Below are positions 53,950 through 63,393 of a stretch of DNA of 64,000 bases, one piece after another. Source of the stretch: Sediminibacillus albus (GTDB lineage Bacteria > Bacillota > Bacilli > Bacillales > Amphibacillaceae); assembly GCF_900101125.1 (NCBI RefSeq), contig NZ_FNFL01000003.1, positions 372,001 to 436,000 of the forward strand, written 5' to 3'. The notes below the pieces were generated by a model. That model did not search any database, was not told the DNA's origin, and was given only the letters and a program-made list of their open reading frames with translations. Position 1 is the stretch's first letter. Every line of letters begins with the position of its first letter. A program made the position numbers and the translations under genes.

Positions 53950-54213
53950 TATTACTAGGACAATATGCGACTCCTTGGCCACGTCACCTCCAAAGACACA
54001 TACAGAACCGTCGTCGGCTGCAGCAATGCAGCTAGCATTCTGATCATGGTAGTCTTTCCTTCCCCATTCGGTCCAACACTCCGTAAATCGAACCTGTAAG
54101 CACCTTTAGAAATACACCGTCCGGTTTCCTCCAAACGTTTTAACGATCCCTATCGCTTCGACAGCCCACTCGTCGTAGCCTTTTACGGTTTTTTTCTTAT
54201 TATTCCTTTGCAT
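53950..54213 (-). pseudogene. ABC transporter ATPase remnant
   Basis: N-terminal part of a DrrA/CcmA-type ABC ATPase broken by at least two frameshifts. One frame reads AVEAIGIVKTFGGNRTV then stops; another reads VGPNGEGKTTMIRMLAALLQPT (Walker A region, cited in parts). The remainder, including Walker B, is missing. Its ATG is at 54213. Confidence 0.8.
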
Positions 54214-54433
54214 TCTGTTTAAATCTCTTATAAATTGAAACAACGCTTTTGTGCGTAATAGGAACACAAGCTGAAATTTTCCTTCTGCGTTTGGTTCCGT
54301 TGGTGCTCGGTCAAAAAAACATTACCAATAGAAAATTGTCTGATTTTGGTGTTTACTGTTAATCTTATTAAATTTAGGGTAGATATATAGAATCATAGAT
54401 AGAAGAAAATCGATACATAAGGAAGTGAACCAC

Positions 54434-55555
54434 ATGAAAAAGTTTGCCTTTCTATTCTCTGGAGTAGTTCTGATCTTTTTCCTTTTCGCTTGTTCGGAAA
54501 ACACTTCAACAGACGATAAAAACGAAGGAAAAAACGAAGATTCACAATCGGAGGAAGGCGCATCAAACAAGAAGGATGAAAACAAAGAAACAGAGGAAAA
54601 AGAAGAAACGAAGCCTCCACAGCCTTACGAACCAATAAAGCCGGCGGAAGATGCCCAGCCTCTTAAAGATAAGTTATCTGAAGAGGAAATTGCGAAGATG
54701 CCTACAGCTGAAGCACACGGAGGCGATCGCACACGCATGGTTCCAGTTGGAGAAACATTGGTAAAAGGAGCCGAGGATCAAACCGACGGGCCGTTGAAGA
54801 ATCACAGACTTGTAGCTTACTACGGTCATCCGAACTCTACCAATATGGGAATCCTGGGTGAAATGGAACCCGATAAACTCATGGAAAAGTTAAAAGAACA
54901 GGCGCAGGAGTACTCGGATGCCGACCCATCCCGTCCAGCGATTCCAACGATTGAGCTAATTTCGACTGTAGCGCAACGGAACCCAGGACCTGAAGGGAAT
55001 TACTATCACATGACTCCGCCGGAACAAATCGACGAATATGCCAAGCTTGCGAAAGAAAACAACGCTCTACTTATGCTGGATGTCCAGCTGGGAACAGACT
55101 CTGTCCTCAATCAAGTGAAGCTATTAGAAAAATGGCTTAAGCTCCCTTACGTCCACCTGGCCATTGATACCGAATTCCACGTAAAAGAAGGGGAAACACC
55201 TGGCATCGACCTTGGCCAAGTAAACGGTGCTGAAGTGCAAGAAGCAGTGGACTACCTGACAAAGATGGTGGAAGAAAATAACTTACCGGATAAAATTGTC
55301 CTCGTTCATCAGTTCATGGACGAAGCGTTAACGAACAAAGAAGCCATCCAACCGACCAAAAATGTAGAAGTTACCTTGAATTATGATGGATGGGGGGATT
55401 CATCCACGAAGATGTCGCTCTATCGCAAATTCGTGCGAAATGAATCTGTCCAGTACGGCGGATTCAAAATTTTTTACAAAAAGGATGAACCTGTCTTGAG
55501 CGCTGAAGATGTATTAAAGCTTGATCCCAATCCAGCGATTATTAATTATCAGTGA
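54434..55555 (+). CDS. lipoprotein with TIM-barrel-like domain
   Basis: A 373-residue lipoprotein: signal peptide with lipobox LFAC, a Glu/Lys/Asn linker to about residue 65, then a globular domain. The folded part has repeated strand-helix units (RLVAYYGHPNS, LISTVAQRNPG, NALLMLDVQLGTDS, LPYVHLAIDTEFHV, KIVLVHQFMDEA) that look like a TIM barrel with acidic residues at strand ends, possibly a glycosidase. The ATG at 54434 is preferred (GGAAGTGA upstream). A decayed copy of its 3' end lies at 57139-57630. Function unknown. Confidence 0.75.
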   Translation: MKKFAFLFSGVVLIFFLFACSENTSTDDKNEGKNEDSQSEEGASNKKDENKETEEKEETKPPQPYEPIKPAEDAQPLKDKLSEEEIAKMPTAEAHGGDRTRMVPVGETLVKGAEDQTDGPLKNHRLVAYYGHPNSTNMGILGEMEPDKLMEKLKEQAQEYSDADPSRPAIPTIELISTVAQRNPGPEGNYYHMTPPEQIDEYAKLAKENNALLMLDVQLGTDSVLNQVKLLEKWLKLPYVHLAIDTEFHVKEGETPGIDLGQVNGAEVQEAVDYLTKMVEENNLPDKIVLVHQFMDEALTNKEAIQPTKNVEVTLNYDGWGDSSTKMSLYRKFVRNESVQYGGFKIFYKKDEPVLSAEDVLKLDPNPAIINYQ

Positions 55556-55682
55556 TGAAAGTAAAAAATAGCCTATGTTTGGCACCCATCAGCGGAAGGA
55601 ATAAAGATTATCCCTCTCGGTTAAATTAATTGCATTCCCTTTATAAAAGTATTACGGTAAAGAAAAAAAGGAGAGTTGATCA

Positions 55683-56507
55683 ATGAACTATATTACCTTA
55701 AACAACGGACTGAAAATGCCGCAGCTTGGATTCGGAGTATGGCAAGTGGAAAATGACGAAGCAACAAAAGCTGTATCAAAAGCTCTCGAGGTTGGTTATC
55801 GCTCTATCGATACAGCGATGATCTATAAAAATGAAGAAGGTGTAGGAAAGGCGATCAAAGAATCATCCATTCCACGCGAAGATTTGTTTATCACAACAAA
55901 GGTTTGGAATAGCGATCAAGGCTATGAAAACACCTTGCGTGCTTTTGATGAAAGCCTGGAACGACTTGGCCTGGACTATGTTGACCTATACTTAATCCAT
56001 TGGCCGACACCGGAATATGATGACTATGTGGACACATATAAAGCGATGGAAAAGCTTTATAACGACGGCCGCGTCAAAGCGATCGGCGTTTGCAACTTTG
56101 AAATTGAACATCTACAACGCCTTCTGGACGAATGCGATGTAAAACCTGTCCTAAACCAAATCGAATGCCATCCACATCTTGCCCAAAACGACATCAAGGA
56201 GTTTGGTGCAAAGCATGATATCTTTGTGGAAGCATGGAGTCCGTTAGAACAAGGTGGAGAAATCTTAAAAGATGATGCCATCAAAAACATTGCAGCATCC
56301 CATCACAAAACACCAGCTCAAGTAGTGCTGCGCTGGCATCTGCAAAACAACACGATTGTTATTCCTAAATCGGTGACACCTTCCCGTATCGAAGAAAACT
56401 TTGATGTTTTTGATTTCGAACTAACGAATGAAGAAATGGAAAGCATTAATAGCCTTAACCTGGACAGAAGGAAAGGCCCTCATCCGAACGAGATGAACAA
56501 TCGGTAA
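55683..56507 (+). CDS. aldo/keto reductase (YvgN/YtbE type)
   Basis: A 274-residue aldo/keto reductase similar to B. subtilis glyoxal/methylglyoxal reductases. Catalytic Asp and Tyr in YRSIDTAMIYKNE, Lys in FITTKVW and His in LIHWPTP. NADP-binding residues are in IPKSVTPSRIEEN. Reduces dicarbonyls or other aldehydes using NADPH. AAAGGAG precedes the ATG; a terminator follows. Confidence 0.93.
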   Translation: MNYITLNNGLKMPQLGFGVWQVENDEATKAVSKALEVGYRSIDTAMIYKNEEGVGKAIKESSIPREDLFITTKVWNSDQGYENTLRAFDESLERLGLDYVDLYLIHWPTPEYDDYVDTYKAMEKLYNDGRVKAIGVCNFEIEHLQRLLDECDVKPVLNQIECHPHLAQNDIKEFGAKHDIFVEAWSPLEQGGEILKDDAIKNIAASHHKTPAQVVLRWHLQNNTIVIPKSVTPSRIEENFDVFDFELTNEEMESINSLNLDRRKGPHPNEMNNR

Positions 56508-56591
56508 GGTATTTTAGAAGTAGGTTTTTTGCTCGATTTTTATGCTGATTTCAACTAGTGTTAAACACCGCTTATTGGCCAAATAGATACG

Positions 56592-56624
56592 GAGAGACAG
56601 TTTCTTTAACTGTCTCTCTTTTTG
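56592..56624 (+). terminator. terminator of aldo/keto reductase gene
   Basis: GAGAGACAGTT / AACTGTCTCTC perfect stem followed by TTTTTG. Confidence 0.9.
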
Positions 56625-56919
56625 TTTGCTATTTTTTACACTATTCACTATTGGTAGGCTGTGTCTCCATTTTCCACTTATATTTCATGAACAACTTGTT
56701 CTCTTTCAATTCTACAGAAAGACTATCGTTCATTTTTCCATTAAGCTTTTTAGAAAGGATAATCCAAAACCTCTTTCCTTCTCCCTATCCTCTTTACAAC
56801 CGAGAAATCCTTGAGATTAGATTCTTATTGTCCCTTGAAAGTAGGGTGAAATTTATTTATCACCTCGTCACATTTATCCACCCTTCCTCGTCTTGAGTAT
56901 GAAATAATTAGGTAATCTT

Positions 56920-57135
56920 ATGACTCAAACGTGGGATGTTGTCATTGTTGTTAGTGGATTAGCAGGTTAGGTTGCAGCAAATGACTTAGGAAGAAACGAT
57001 TTATCAATACTACTATTAGAAAAAGGCGGGAGGGTTAGAACAATTGAGATTAATCGCCAGTATTTGAATCTTGGCCCCCCATGCCTTTTATAAAAAAGGA
57101 AAAGCCAGATCCTTCTCGAAGAAAACAGATAGAAC
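56920..57135 (+). pseudogene. FAD-dependent oxidoreductase (phytoene-desaturase-like) remnant
   Basis: Starts MTQTWDVVIVV and continues SGLAG-stop-VAANDLGRNDLSILLLEKGG, the dinucleotide-binding fold of amine-oxidase/phytoene-desaturase-like enzymes (the second Gly of GGG is lost). An in-frame TAG, an extra C in the C6 run near 57075 and truncation after about 70 codons show decay. It then fuses into the duplicated lipoprotein remnant. Confidence 0.75.
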
Positions 57136-57138
57136 ACA

Positions 57139-57200
57139 ATTACATCCACCCGACCGAAAATGTAGAAGTCACCTTGAATTTATGTGGATGGGTTTCATCA
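57139..57200 (+). repeat. decayed copy of lipoprotein gene, internal piece
   Basis: ACCGAAAATGTAGAAGTCAC and TGGATGGG stretches match 55350-55400 of the lipoprotein gene with a few changes; frame lost. Confidence 0.7.
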
Positions 57201-57255
57201 TTTCATGATTTAAGTGTTGATTATGAAAATCTAAAGAAAGAAAGGAAGCGTTACT

Positions 57256-57528
57256 ATTAAGAAATTTTCCAAGCTAAGCTATTGGGCTTTGTTCTTAAGT
57301 GTTTTTCCTGTTACATTAGTGCTTGCAAGATTGTATTTCTTGCTGAAAATAAATTTTACCTTATTACTGATTGTAGCTTGGGGAGGATTATTGCTATCAA
57401 TTTTTCTTTCTATTTGTGCAATTTCTAGAAAAAATGAAAAAAACCTAATTGCCATTTTTTCCATAATTATTTCTATAGGCAGCGGGGCTTTTATAGCGTT
57501 TGGTCTATACATGTCACAAATGGCATAA
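57256..57528 (+). CDS. small membrane protein, 90 aa, apparent ATT start
   Basis: Three hydrophobic segments (about 8-25, 33-55, 62-84). The most natural start is ATT at 57256 (then KKFSKLSYWALFLSV), seven bases after AAGGAAG; the first standard codon is a TTG at 57289 without a binding site. ATT is a known near-cognate start codon. Lies between two pieces of the duplicated lipoprotein gene. Family not recognised. Confidence 0.5.
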   Translation: MKKFSKLSYWALFLSVFPVTLVLARLYFLLKINFTLLLIVAWGGLLLSIFLSICAISRKNEKNLIAIFSIIISIGSGAFIAFGLYMSQMA

Positions 57529-57579
57529 TGACCTTGTAACACAAATTATCGAATCTTGATAAATGGCACGATTTCATCC

Positions 57580-57630
57580 AAAGGGATCCCAATCCGGCGA
57601 TTATTAATTATCAGTGATGAAATTAAAAAA
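57580..57630 (+). repeat. decayed copy of lipoprotein gene, 3' end
   Basis: GATCCCAATCCGGCGATTAT and the following 30 bases match 55522-55572 (last codons, stop and early downstream sequence of the lipoprotein gene) with few differences. Confidence 0.8.
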
Positions 57631-57716
57631 TAGCAGAAATAATCTCAATGGTTATAAATGAAAATAGTTACCTGCTCCTTTTATTATTAGCTTGCAGAGA
57701 ACCCCTGGTTCTTCTG

Positions 57717-57946
57717 GAGGGCACTGAAAAACTGAAGCTCTATGATAGGTAGAATTTATAAAAGCGGTCTGTGTGGTATTTAATTTCCATACAAACCGCT
57801 TTTCGTCTAATTTCAAGAGTTTTGTGCCCTCTATTCTTTCATTAGTGGAACGATTCGTTTCACATTCGCCGTGAAAATCGCCATCGCCCCTTGAATGCGC
57901 ATGCCGTCGAAACCCGAAGATGAGGCGACCTCATATCCGTGTCTAT
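57717..57946 (-). mobile_element. IS1182-like element, right-end fragment
   Basis: On the minus strand the last ~35 transposase codons (HRHGYEVASSSGFDGMRIQG and KRIVPLMKE, stop) are followed by a ~110-bp tail. The tail has a terminator hairpin (AAAAGCGGT...ACCGCTTTT) and the terminal repeat GAGGGCACTGAAAAACTGAA at 57717. The rest of the element is gone; the junction is with a MITE-like repeat at 57947. Family assignment is from memory of the terminal sequence. Confidence 0.65.
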
Positions 57947-58093
57947 GTTGATTCCGCGATGGGCGATCGGTGGTGACGCCTGCGGGAACAGCACGAGCCG
58001 AAGATCCACTTGGTCAAGTGATCTTCTTGACCAAGTTAGCTGAGGCCGTGCCCGCGGCAAGCATCCCCCCGACAAGCGATTCGTGGAATCAAC
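57947..58093. repeat. GC-rich MITE-like interspersed repeat
   Basis: A 147-bp block with GTTGATTCC at one end and GGAATCAAC at the other, a central palindrome (TTGGTCAAGTGATC...GACCAAG), and GC content far above its surroundings. It resembles the common Bacillaceae intergenic repeats with GTTGATTTCC ends. A partial copy is at 52031-52062. Confidence 0.7.
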
Positions 58094-58186
58094 AACAAAC
58101 TTTGACAGCCCCTTTAGATTAAAAAAGACTTTTTCAGTGCTCTCGTCAATTGGAATTATAAATGGTAATTTTCCTGAGCACTGTCA

Positions 58187-59119
58187 CTAGGAGTGATACC
58201 CCTTAATCATTTCATGTACTTTTTTAACCTCCTGTTCTGCGACAATGAGATACCATATATCACCGATAAAATCTCCTTCTCCTTGCACTTGATAGGTATG
58301 AGTATTTTTACGGGCTCCTCTATAATCAGTCATTAATCTCTTCATATCAGCAAAAGCCATATTAGTGTTTACATTCTCCCCTAATACACCCATGACGTCG
58401 CTGATTCGATTGACACCACTAAAGCTTGCACCTTTTTGAATTAATCCTTCAATAACTTGCCGCTGCCTTTCGTTCCGTCCAGCATCACCTTTAGGGTCAT
58501 CCTTGCGCATCCGTACAAATGCCAAGGCTTCTCTTCCATTTAACTCTAGTTCGCCTTCAGGAAATGTAAAACGCCCATTTTTGAATGCGAGTTTATTATT
58601 AACAGTTACTCCATCCACTGCGTTTACGAGCTGCTGCAACCCCTCCATATTGACTTTAATATAATAATCTAACTCGATATCCAAAAAATTCTCCACAGTA
58701 TCTACCGCCATATCACTGCCGCCAAAAGCATAGGAATGATTGATTTTATCTACTGTCCCATGGCCAATAATATCCGTGCGTGTATCTCGCGGGATACTAA
58801 TCATTTGCATCCGTTCATTGTTAGGGTCGAGTGTCATAACTATCATGGTATCTGAGCGGCCTTTATCATATTCTCGCTCATCAACACCAAGTAAAAGAAT
58901 ATTTAAAGGCGTTTGATTGTTTATCTTTTGTTGGGTTACTTCATCATCAATCGAATTGACTTTCTCATATAGATCATCGTTAACTGTATTTTTAATATCT
59001 GAGTAAATCGAAAAGAGAAAGCCTCCTATCCCGACAATAACTATCCCCAAAATAAGGAGTGATACCTTTTTCCAATTGCTTTTTCTCCTTTGTCTTCTTT
59101 TTTTATCAACTCTTCGCAT
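58187..59119 (-). CDS. LCP-family (LytR-CpsA-Psr) glycopolymer ligase
   Basis: A 310-residue membrane-anchored LCP protein that transfers teichoic-acid-like polymers from lipid carriers to peptidoglycan. Basic N-terminus, one membrane helix (about 20-43), then the LCP domain: NILLLGVDEREYDKGRSDTM, MISIPRDTRTDI, KINHSYAFGG and REALAFVRMRKDDPKGDAGRNERQ hold the pyrophosphate-binding Arg and Asp residues. GGTGGGGGA precedes the ATG. Monocistronic. Confidence 0.93.
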   Translation of the reverse strand: MRRVDKKRRQRRKSNWKKVSLLILGIVIVGIGGFLFSIYSDIKNTVNDDLYEKVNSIDDEVTQQKINNQTPLNILLLGVDEREYDKGRSDTMIVMTLDPNNERMQMISIPRDTRTDIIGHGTVDKINHSYAFGGSDMAVDTVENFLDIELDYYIKVNMEGLQQLVNAVDGVTVNNKLAFKNGRFTFPEGELELNGREALAFVRMRKDDPKGDAGRNERQRQVIEGLIQKGASFSGVNRISDVMGVLGENVNTNMAFADMKRLMTDYRGARKNTHTYQVQGEGDFIGDIWYLIVAEQEVKKVHEMIKGYHS

Positions 59120-59483
59120 ATTCCCCCACCTTTATAAGTCATACGTCCTATCTCATTATACAATAATAGGTGGGAAATTTTACATGGTATTCGACAAAAA
59201 ATTAACTCATTTAACGTTTATTGCCAATGGGGTATGTACATAAAAAACTTGGATAATTTGAAAGAATCTTAGACTATAGGTTTATAGTTTATGGTTGTAA
59301 GAATCAGGAACAGTATCAGAATCCTCTAAGTTTCTGTATTCTATCATCCTTTGTCTTTAGTTCCCTTTTTTGTATTAACCATCGCTTATGATACGATTCC
59401 TTAAAGCGGTTGGGTAAAGCCCAAGACTGTATTTGTAGATTTTGATTCCATGAGGTTCTTTAGGATAAAGTAACTGCCTTCCC
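59120..59483. other. gene-free stretch
   Basis: About 360 AT-rich bases upstream of the LCP gene. It holds its promoter region; no reading frame, hairpin or repeat I can support. Confidence 0.5.
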
Positions 59484-59681
59484 TTAATAGCACTGGTAAT
59501 CGGTATCCAAGGGCAGCCTGCCTTTCATGATTGCACCACCCTCTGGGTAATTTTCTGCGATTAGTTCTCCACCATGTTGTCTAATAATTCGCTGTGAAAT
59601 AGTTAACCCTAACCCGGCTCCACCGATTGATCGATTGCTACTCGAACGCCATAATATATTTTCCATAAAGACAGAAACCAT
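59484..59681 (-). pseudogene. histidine kinase C-terminal fragment
   Basis: Encodes the end of a HATPase domain: WRSSSNRSIGGAGLGLTISQ (G2 box) and HGGELIAENYPEGGAIMKGRLPL in sequence order. The rest of the kinase is absent; upstream sequence shows no continuation. Confidence 0.8.
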
Positions 59682-59836
59682 GGTACATCTGGCTATCCTG
59701 TCTACAATTTCGTATAGGCGTCATGCTCAGTGACCGCACTTACTCATGGTTCGGTGAAACGTAGCATAAATAGTGGTGAAGCAAAGAATCGAAGTAACTC
59801 TGGATAAAGAAGTATAAAAAAGGCTAAGTTAAATTG

Positions 59837-59874
59837 AAGGAGACCCTTAGTGTATTTAGACGGTCTCCTTTTGG
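59837..59874. terminator. hairpin between kinase and VOC remnants
   Basis: AAGGAGACC / GGTCTCCTT stem, followed by TTGG on the plus strand and flanked by AT-rich DNA. Confidence 0.6.
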
Positions 59875-59879
59875 TCTTC

Positions 59880-60234
59880 TTAAACTTGTTTTTCACTCAT
59901 CAATTCATGAGTATTATCTTCTGTATCATTAAATACCATCCATGTTTCTGTTTGTCCGATTTTAGCTACAACATGTGGTTCGTCGATAAAAGTAACTTCT
60001 TTATCTACTAAGTGTTCAAAAGTATCTTTAATATTATTTACTTGAAAATAAATTACTGAACTTGAATGGATGAGGTCTTCTTTTTTGGAAGTGTTAACAT
60101 GAGCCGCTGATCATCGCATTCAAAAAATGCCATACTATCAGTGTTAAATAGAAGAGAGAGACCTAATTTCTCGTATCCAATATCACCTTTTTTCAATATT
60201 CTATAAGAGATATACCAATATGTTGTTTAAACAT
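59880..60234 (-). pseudogene. VOC-family (glyoxalase/dioxygenase-like) protein, frameshifted
   Basis: Pieces in three frames reconstruct a ~120-residue VOC protein: MFKQHIGISLI, then YEKLGLSLLFNTDSMAFFEC and DQRLMLTLPKKKT, then HSSSVIYFQVNNIKDTFEHL with the final EPHVVAKIGQTETWMVFNDT. Two frameshifts (near 60200 and in an A-run near 60080) break it. Confidence 0.75.
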
Positions 60235-61355
60235 TTTACTAAAGAACAGGGTTTTGAAATCCAAGTAAAAAGGTAATATCATTCATATTTTTATCTACAT
60301 TTGATATAGTGGCTTTTGCTTTTTGTATTCTAAATTCTGAAATATGTTGATGGGGTGTTCTACTATAAATTTGATTTACGAATTACATGTAATGATTCCA
60401 TTTCTTTATATGTATTAAAGTGTTCATTTAAAATAGGATACATTATATTATGAAATTGTTTCTCATCACCAACGGAAGCAATATCAAGACAGTAATATCT
60501 GCATGAAACTTTCCAGTTGTGAAGCTAGAGTATTACTTTTATAATAGGTCTTTTCAAAAAAAACAATAAAACAACGATTATGAGAATAACAAGGACGCTA
60601 AACCCTTAAATCATCAGGTTTCGAAAAATACGAACGCTAGATGAAGTAAAATACGAACAACGAAAATCAAAATCCTGTTTTACATATTATTCAGAAACAT
60701 TTCATGTTTAGAGAATTAGGCGATTTTCTACATGAGAAAGGTTTTGGTTCTAAAACTATCATTCAAACGATTCTAACAACCTATCAAATTGGATTAACAT
60801 TCTTCAATATAAACACATGACGGAAAAAAGATCATGGTGTAGCTGATAGTCATAAAAATTCCCCTCTATATTTCGCAAATGGGTTACATATGAGAGCAGA
60901 ACAGACCTTATCAATGTAAAAAGTAACAAAAAAAAGAACGTTAATACAAGCTTGCCATGGAACGTAGAGAAGAAAAAAGAAAGATCAAAACAAAATAAAG
61001 AATTATATTATAACTGGTTAGAAGAATATAGATCAGAAGCTACCAATTCATAGAAGTAATAGGAAAGGGTAGTTCCATATTAGAACTAGGTGTATCAGGC
61101 TAAACTTTAGCCACTTACTAAGAATCACTATGCACTAAAAAAATAAAAAAGTCCGGTTAAAAATGTGGAATTTAAAAAGGGTAACCGCAGATAAACCGTC
61201 TTTATTTAAAATCTAGCATTTTTATACTTTTTGGAAAAAAATAGATATTTTGCAGGAATATAACATTATATCAAGAAGTTGTAACACAGAGGATGAATGG
61301 GAGGTGAAAAGGTCCTTATTTTTATGAAATTAATAAAAAACAGGAGGGTATTATT
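60235..61355. other. eroded coding region, no intact gene
   Basis: About 1.1 kb of AT-rich DNA full of short frames. Protein-like scraps on the plus strand include RTLDEVKYEQRKSKSCF (about 60626), SPLYFANGLHMRAEQTLSM (about 60860) and KQNKELYYNWLEEYRSEA (about 60990). The last two recall replication or phage-type proteins, but not enough to name. Promoter and leader of the secreted protein gene lie at the end. Confidence 0.4.
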
Positions 61356-62093
61356 TTGAAAAAGATTATTGCTATTGCCGTATTTGTATTCTCGTTAGCC
61401 GCGCTTTCTGTAGGGTTTGGTACAATGACTGCTTCTGCACAAGAAAAGTATGAGGCAGTTAAAACTCCAGGTGACTATATGGAGTATCTAAACGAAAAAA
61501 TCGAGCAACACGAAACTTTAAATAAAAAAACTTTAAATATGAATTCAAAACCAGCCCCTGCACAAGAAGTACTTCAAAAATTCAAGGAATTGCCTAAAGA
61601 AAAACAAAAAAAATTCGTGGAATACCTTAATGATCCTGAGCTTATGAAAGAAATAATGGAAAGTATTAATGAGCTTAAACCTGGCGAAAGCTTAAAATTG
61701 AAGGGCGGAGACGTTACAGTGTCTTCGAGTATAAATAAAAGTAACTTTAGCACTATGTCAACTCGATGGGATATTTGGCATGAATGGACTCACTCGCAGT
61801 TTGGTCTTGATATAATGAGGCTAAGAGCAGAAGCTGCGTATACAGCTAATAGCTCTAGAGTCACTGGAATGATAGACGGTAGAGGGAATGTGGAAAGAGA
61901 ATTAACCGCATTTACTACGTTAACTAAAATAAGGGATGAGGAATTTACTAATTTGGGTCTAGCTTATGGGGGAGCTTATTATTCTTATAATATCAGATTT
62001 CCTAATGGGGGCATACAAGCAGGTACCGTCACACACCATGTATTTGGAGATGAAGATGGTGTTATAGGTGGTTATGTAGACGGAGATTTGTAA
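61356..62093 (+). CDS. secreted protein of unknown function
   Basis: A 245-residue exported protein. TTG start after AGGAGGG at seven bases. Signal peptide with ASA-QE cleavage near residue 29. The mature N-terminal half is helical and Lys/Glu-rich (KFKELPKEKQKKFVEYLND). The C-terminal half (about 125-245) contains WDIWHEWTHSQFGLDIMRLR and a Gly/Tyr-rich beta region ending in DGVIGGYVDGDL. Family not recognised; the Trp/His-rich centre might bind metal or a cell-wall ligand. Confidence 0.75.
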   Translation: MKKIIAIAVFVFSLAALSVGFGTMTASAQEKYEAVKTPGDYMEYLNEKIEQHETLNKKTLNMNSKPAPAQEVLQKFKELPKEKQKKFVEYLNDPELMKEIMESINELKPGESLKLKGGDVTVSSSINKSNFSTMSTRWDIWHEWTHSQFGLDIMRLRAEAAYTANSSRVTGMIDGRGNVERELTAFTTLTKIRDEEFTNLGLAYGGAYYSYNIRFPNGGIQAGTVTHHVFGDEDGVIGGYVDGDL

Positions 62094-62221
62094 ATTTCTA
62101 TTTTATTTCAGTTTCACATTAACACGGTATTCCAAATTGGAAAATCGTTATGGTTATTCCTTCTTTTAGGGTTATTTGCTTAAACAAAGCGAATAAAGTT
62201 GGTAAAGGGGAAAAGCATAAT

Positions 62222-62268
62222 AACTCGGCTGATAACTTTGATTATTGGCTGAGTTGGCCATATTTTTC
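62222..62268. terminator. terminator between convergent genes
   Basis: Fourteen-bp stem AACTCGGCTGATAA / TTATTGGCTGAGTT with G-U pairs, loop CTTTGA, then TATTTTT. Confidence 0.6.
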
Positions 62269-62301
62269 AACTGCGCTTCCCCTTTTTTCCTCTCTATTAA
62301 A

Positions 62302-63393
62302 TTAATTCCAATTCCATAAACGCGCTTCTCCCACCTGAACAGTAGACACCCAATCTTCATTTTGAAGATTAAGAATTTCTTTCTTTGGTCCAGTGATAAC
62401 AGCGCCATATATATTGACACCATGTTCCTCAATATATCGAATAATATTTTCTAAGTTAAAAGATGGGTATGTTGATATTCCCTCCGCTATATGTTCATAA
62501 TCTTTTATTAAATGTAGTGTTTGAATAAATTTACTGTTACGAGTATCAGGGTTATTAATTATTTCTTGAGAAGAAATACCCCCACTCTCTGAACTGCTAG
62601 TTTGTTTAACAGGAATAAAAGGCATACCAATAGGATTGTTATTTACTTTATAATTGTTATCACCCTCCGTTTTTGGCCCGGAGTTTACAGCAAACCAAAC
62701 AGGTCTATAATTTTTTCCTTTCAATTTGTTAAATACTTGGGCGGTTGTATAAAATTGGTCAAATGAAATATAAGCTTCCACTACGGTTCCTTCAGGCAAC
62801 ACTTCCAATTTACCCCAATTGTTCCTAAGAGTCTCATTATCATTAGGGCTAATAAAATAACTATTTTGGTCATCTTTAGTCTGTAGATTAAAATTGATAG
62901 GAGAATGAAGTAAAAATTTCATATCTAATTTATTTATGGTTTCAACATCATTTCCTATTTCTTTGGCTAATTCCCCACTCCAATTCATAGTAAAAAAAGA
63001 GTTGGGAGAAAAGCTTTTACTTGTTACTCTTAAATTTGGTTCAGTTAAAGCTATAGTTGACTCAATAACATCATCGTAAACTGCTCCCCGGTCTCCCCAT
63101 GCATAGAATACATTAGTGATAAAGCTACATAATATTGTTATAACGACCAAAATGCTTAATGCAGTTATGGCGTTCTGAAAACGAGCTTTCCATTTCCCCT
63201 TTTTTAAAATTTCTTTTTGTCTTTTATTGTTAAGTTCAGGGTCTATATTATTTTTATTTGGCCCCACTTGTTCTTCTATATAAGCTTGGTATTGTTCCAT
63301 TTTTTCTAATTCCCTATTTAATTCCATTTCCTCTTCTGAGGATAATTTCCCTTCTGCGTAATCATCCAATTTTTTTTTAAAATCATCACTCAT
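62302..63393 (-). CDS. anti-sigma factor (YhdL-like)
   Basis: A 363-residue membrane anti-sigma factor with sigma-regulator N- and C-terminal domains as in YhdL, the anti-SigM protein. Cytoplasmic part (1-80: MSDDFKKKLDDYAEGKL...), one membrane helix (about 85-105, ITALSILVVITILCSF) and an extracellular domain of ~255 residues. The ATG at 63393 follows AAAGGAG and overlaps the sigma stop by 8 bp, so the two are co-translated. It should hold the sigma factor inactive until envelope stress. Confidence 0.88.
   Translation of the reverse strand: MSDDFKKKLDDYAEGKLSSEEEMELNRELEKMEQYQAYIEEQVGPNKNNIDPELNNKRQKEILKKGKWKARFQNAITALSILVVITILCSFITNVFYAWGDRGAVYDDVIESTIALTEPNLRVTSKSFSPNSFFTMNWSGELAKEIGNDVETINKLDMKFLLHSPINFNLQTKDDQNSYFISPNDNETLRNNWGKLEVLPEGTVVEAYISFDQFYTTAQVFNKLKGKNYRPVWFAVNSGPKTEGDNNYKVNNNPIGMPFIPVKQTSSSESGGISSQEIINNPDTRNSKFIQTLHLIKDYEHIAEGISTYPSFNLENIIRYIEEHGVNIYGAVITGPKKEILNLQNEDWVSTVQVGEARLWNWN

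Noticed and set aside
56558-56896. 112-codon plus-strand frame after the aldo/keto reductase
   Set aside because: It includes the terminator hairpin and lacks a binding site and domain pattern.
57860-58075. 71-codon frame in the GC-rich repeat
   Set aside because: It crosses the junction between the MITE-like repeat and the IS1182-like remnant; the true transposase frame is a different one.
62172-62432. 86-codon minus-strand frame
   Set aside because: Out of frame with the anti-sigma gene, which has the better start, RBS and domain evidence.
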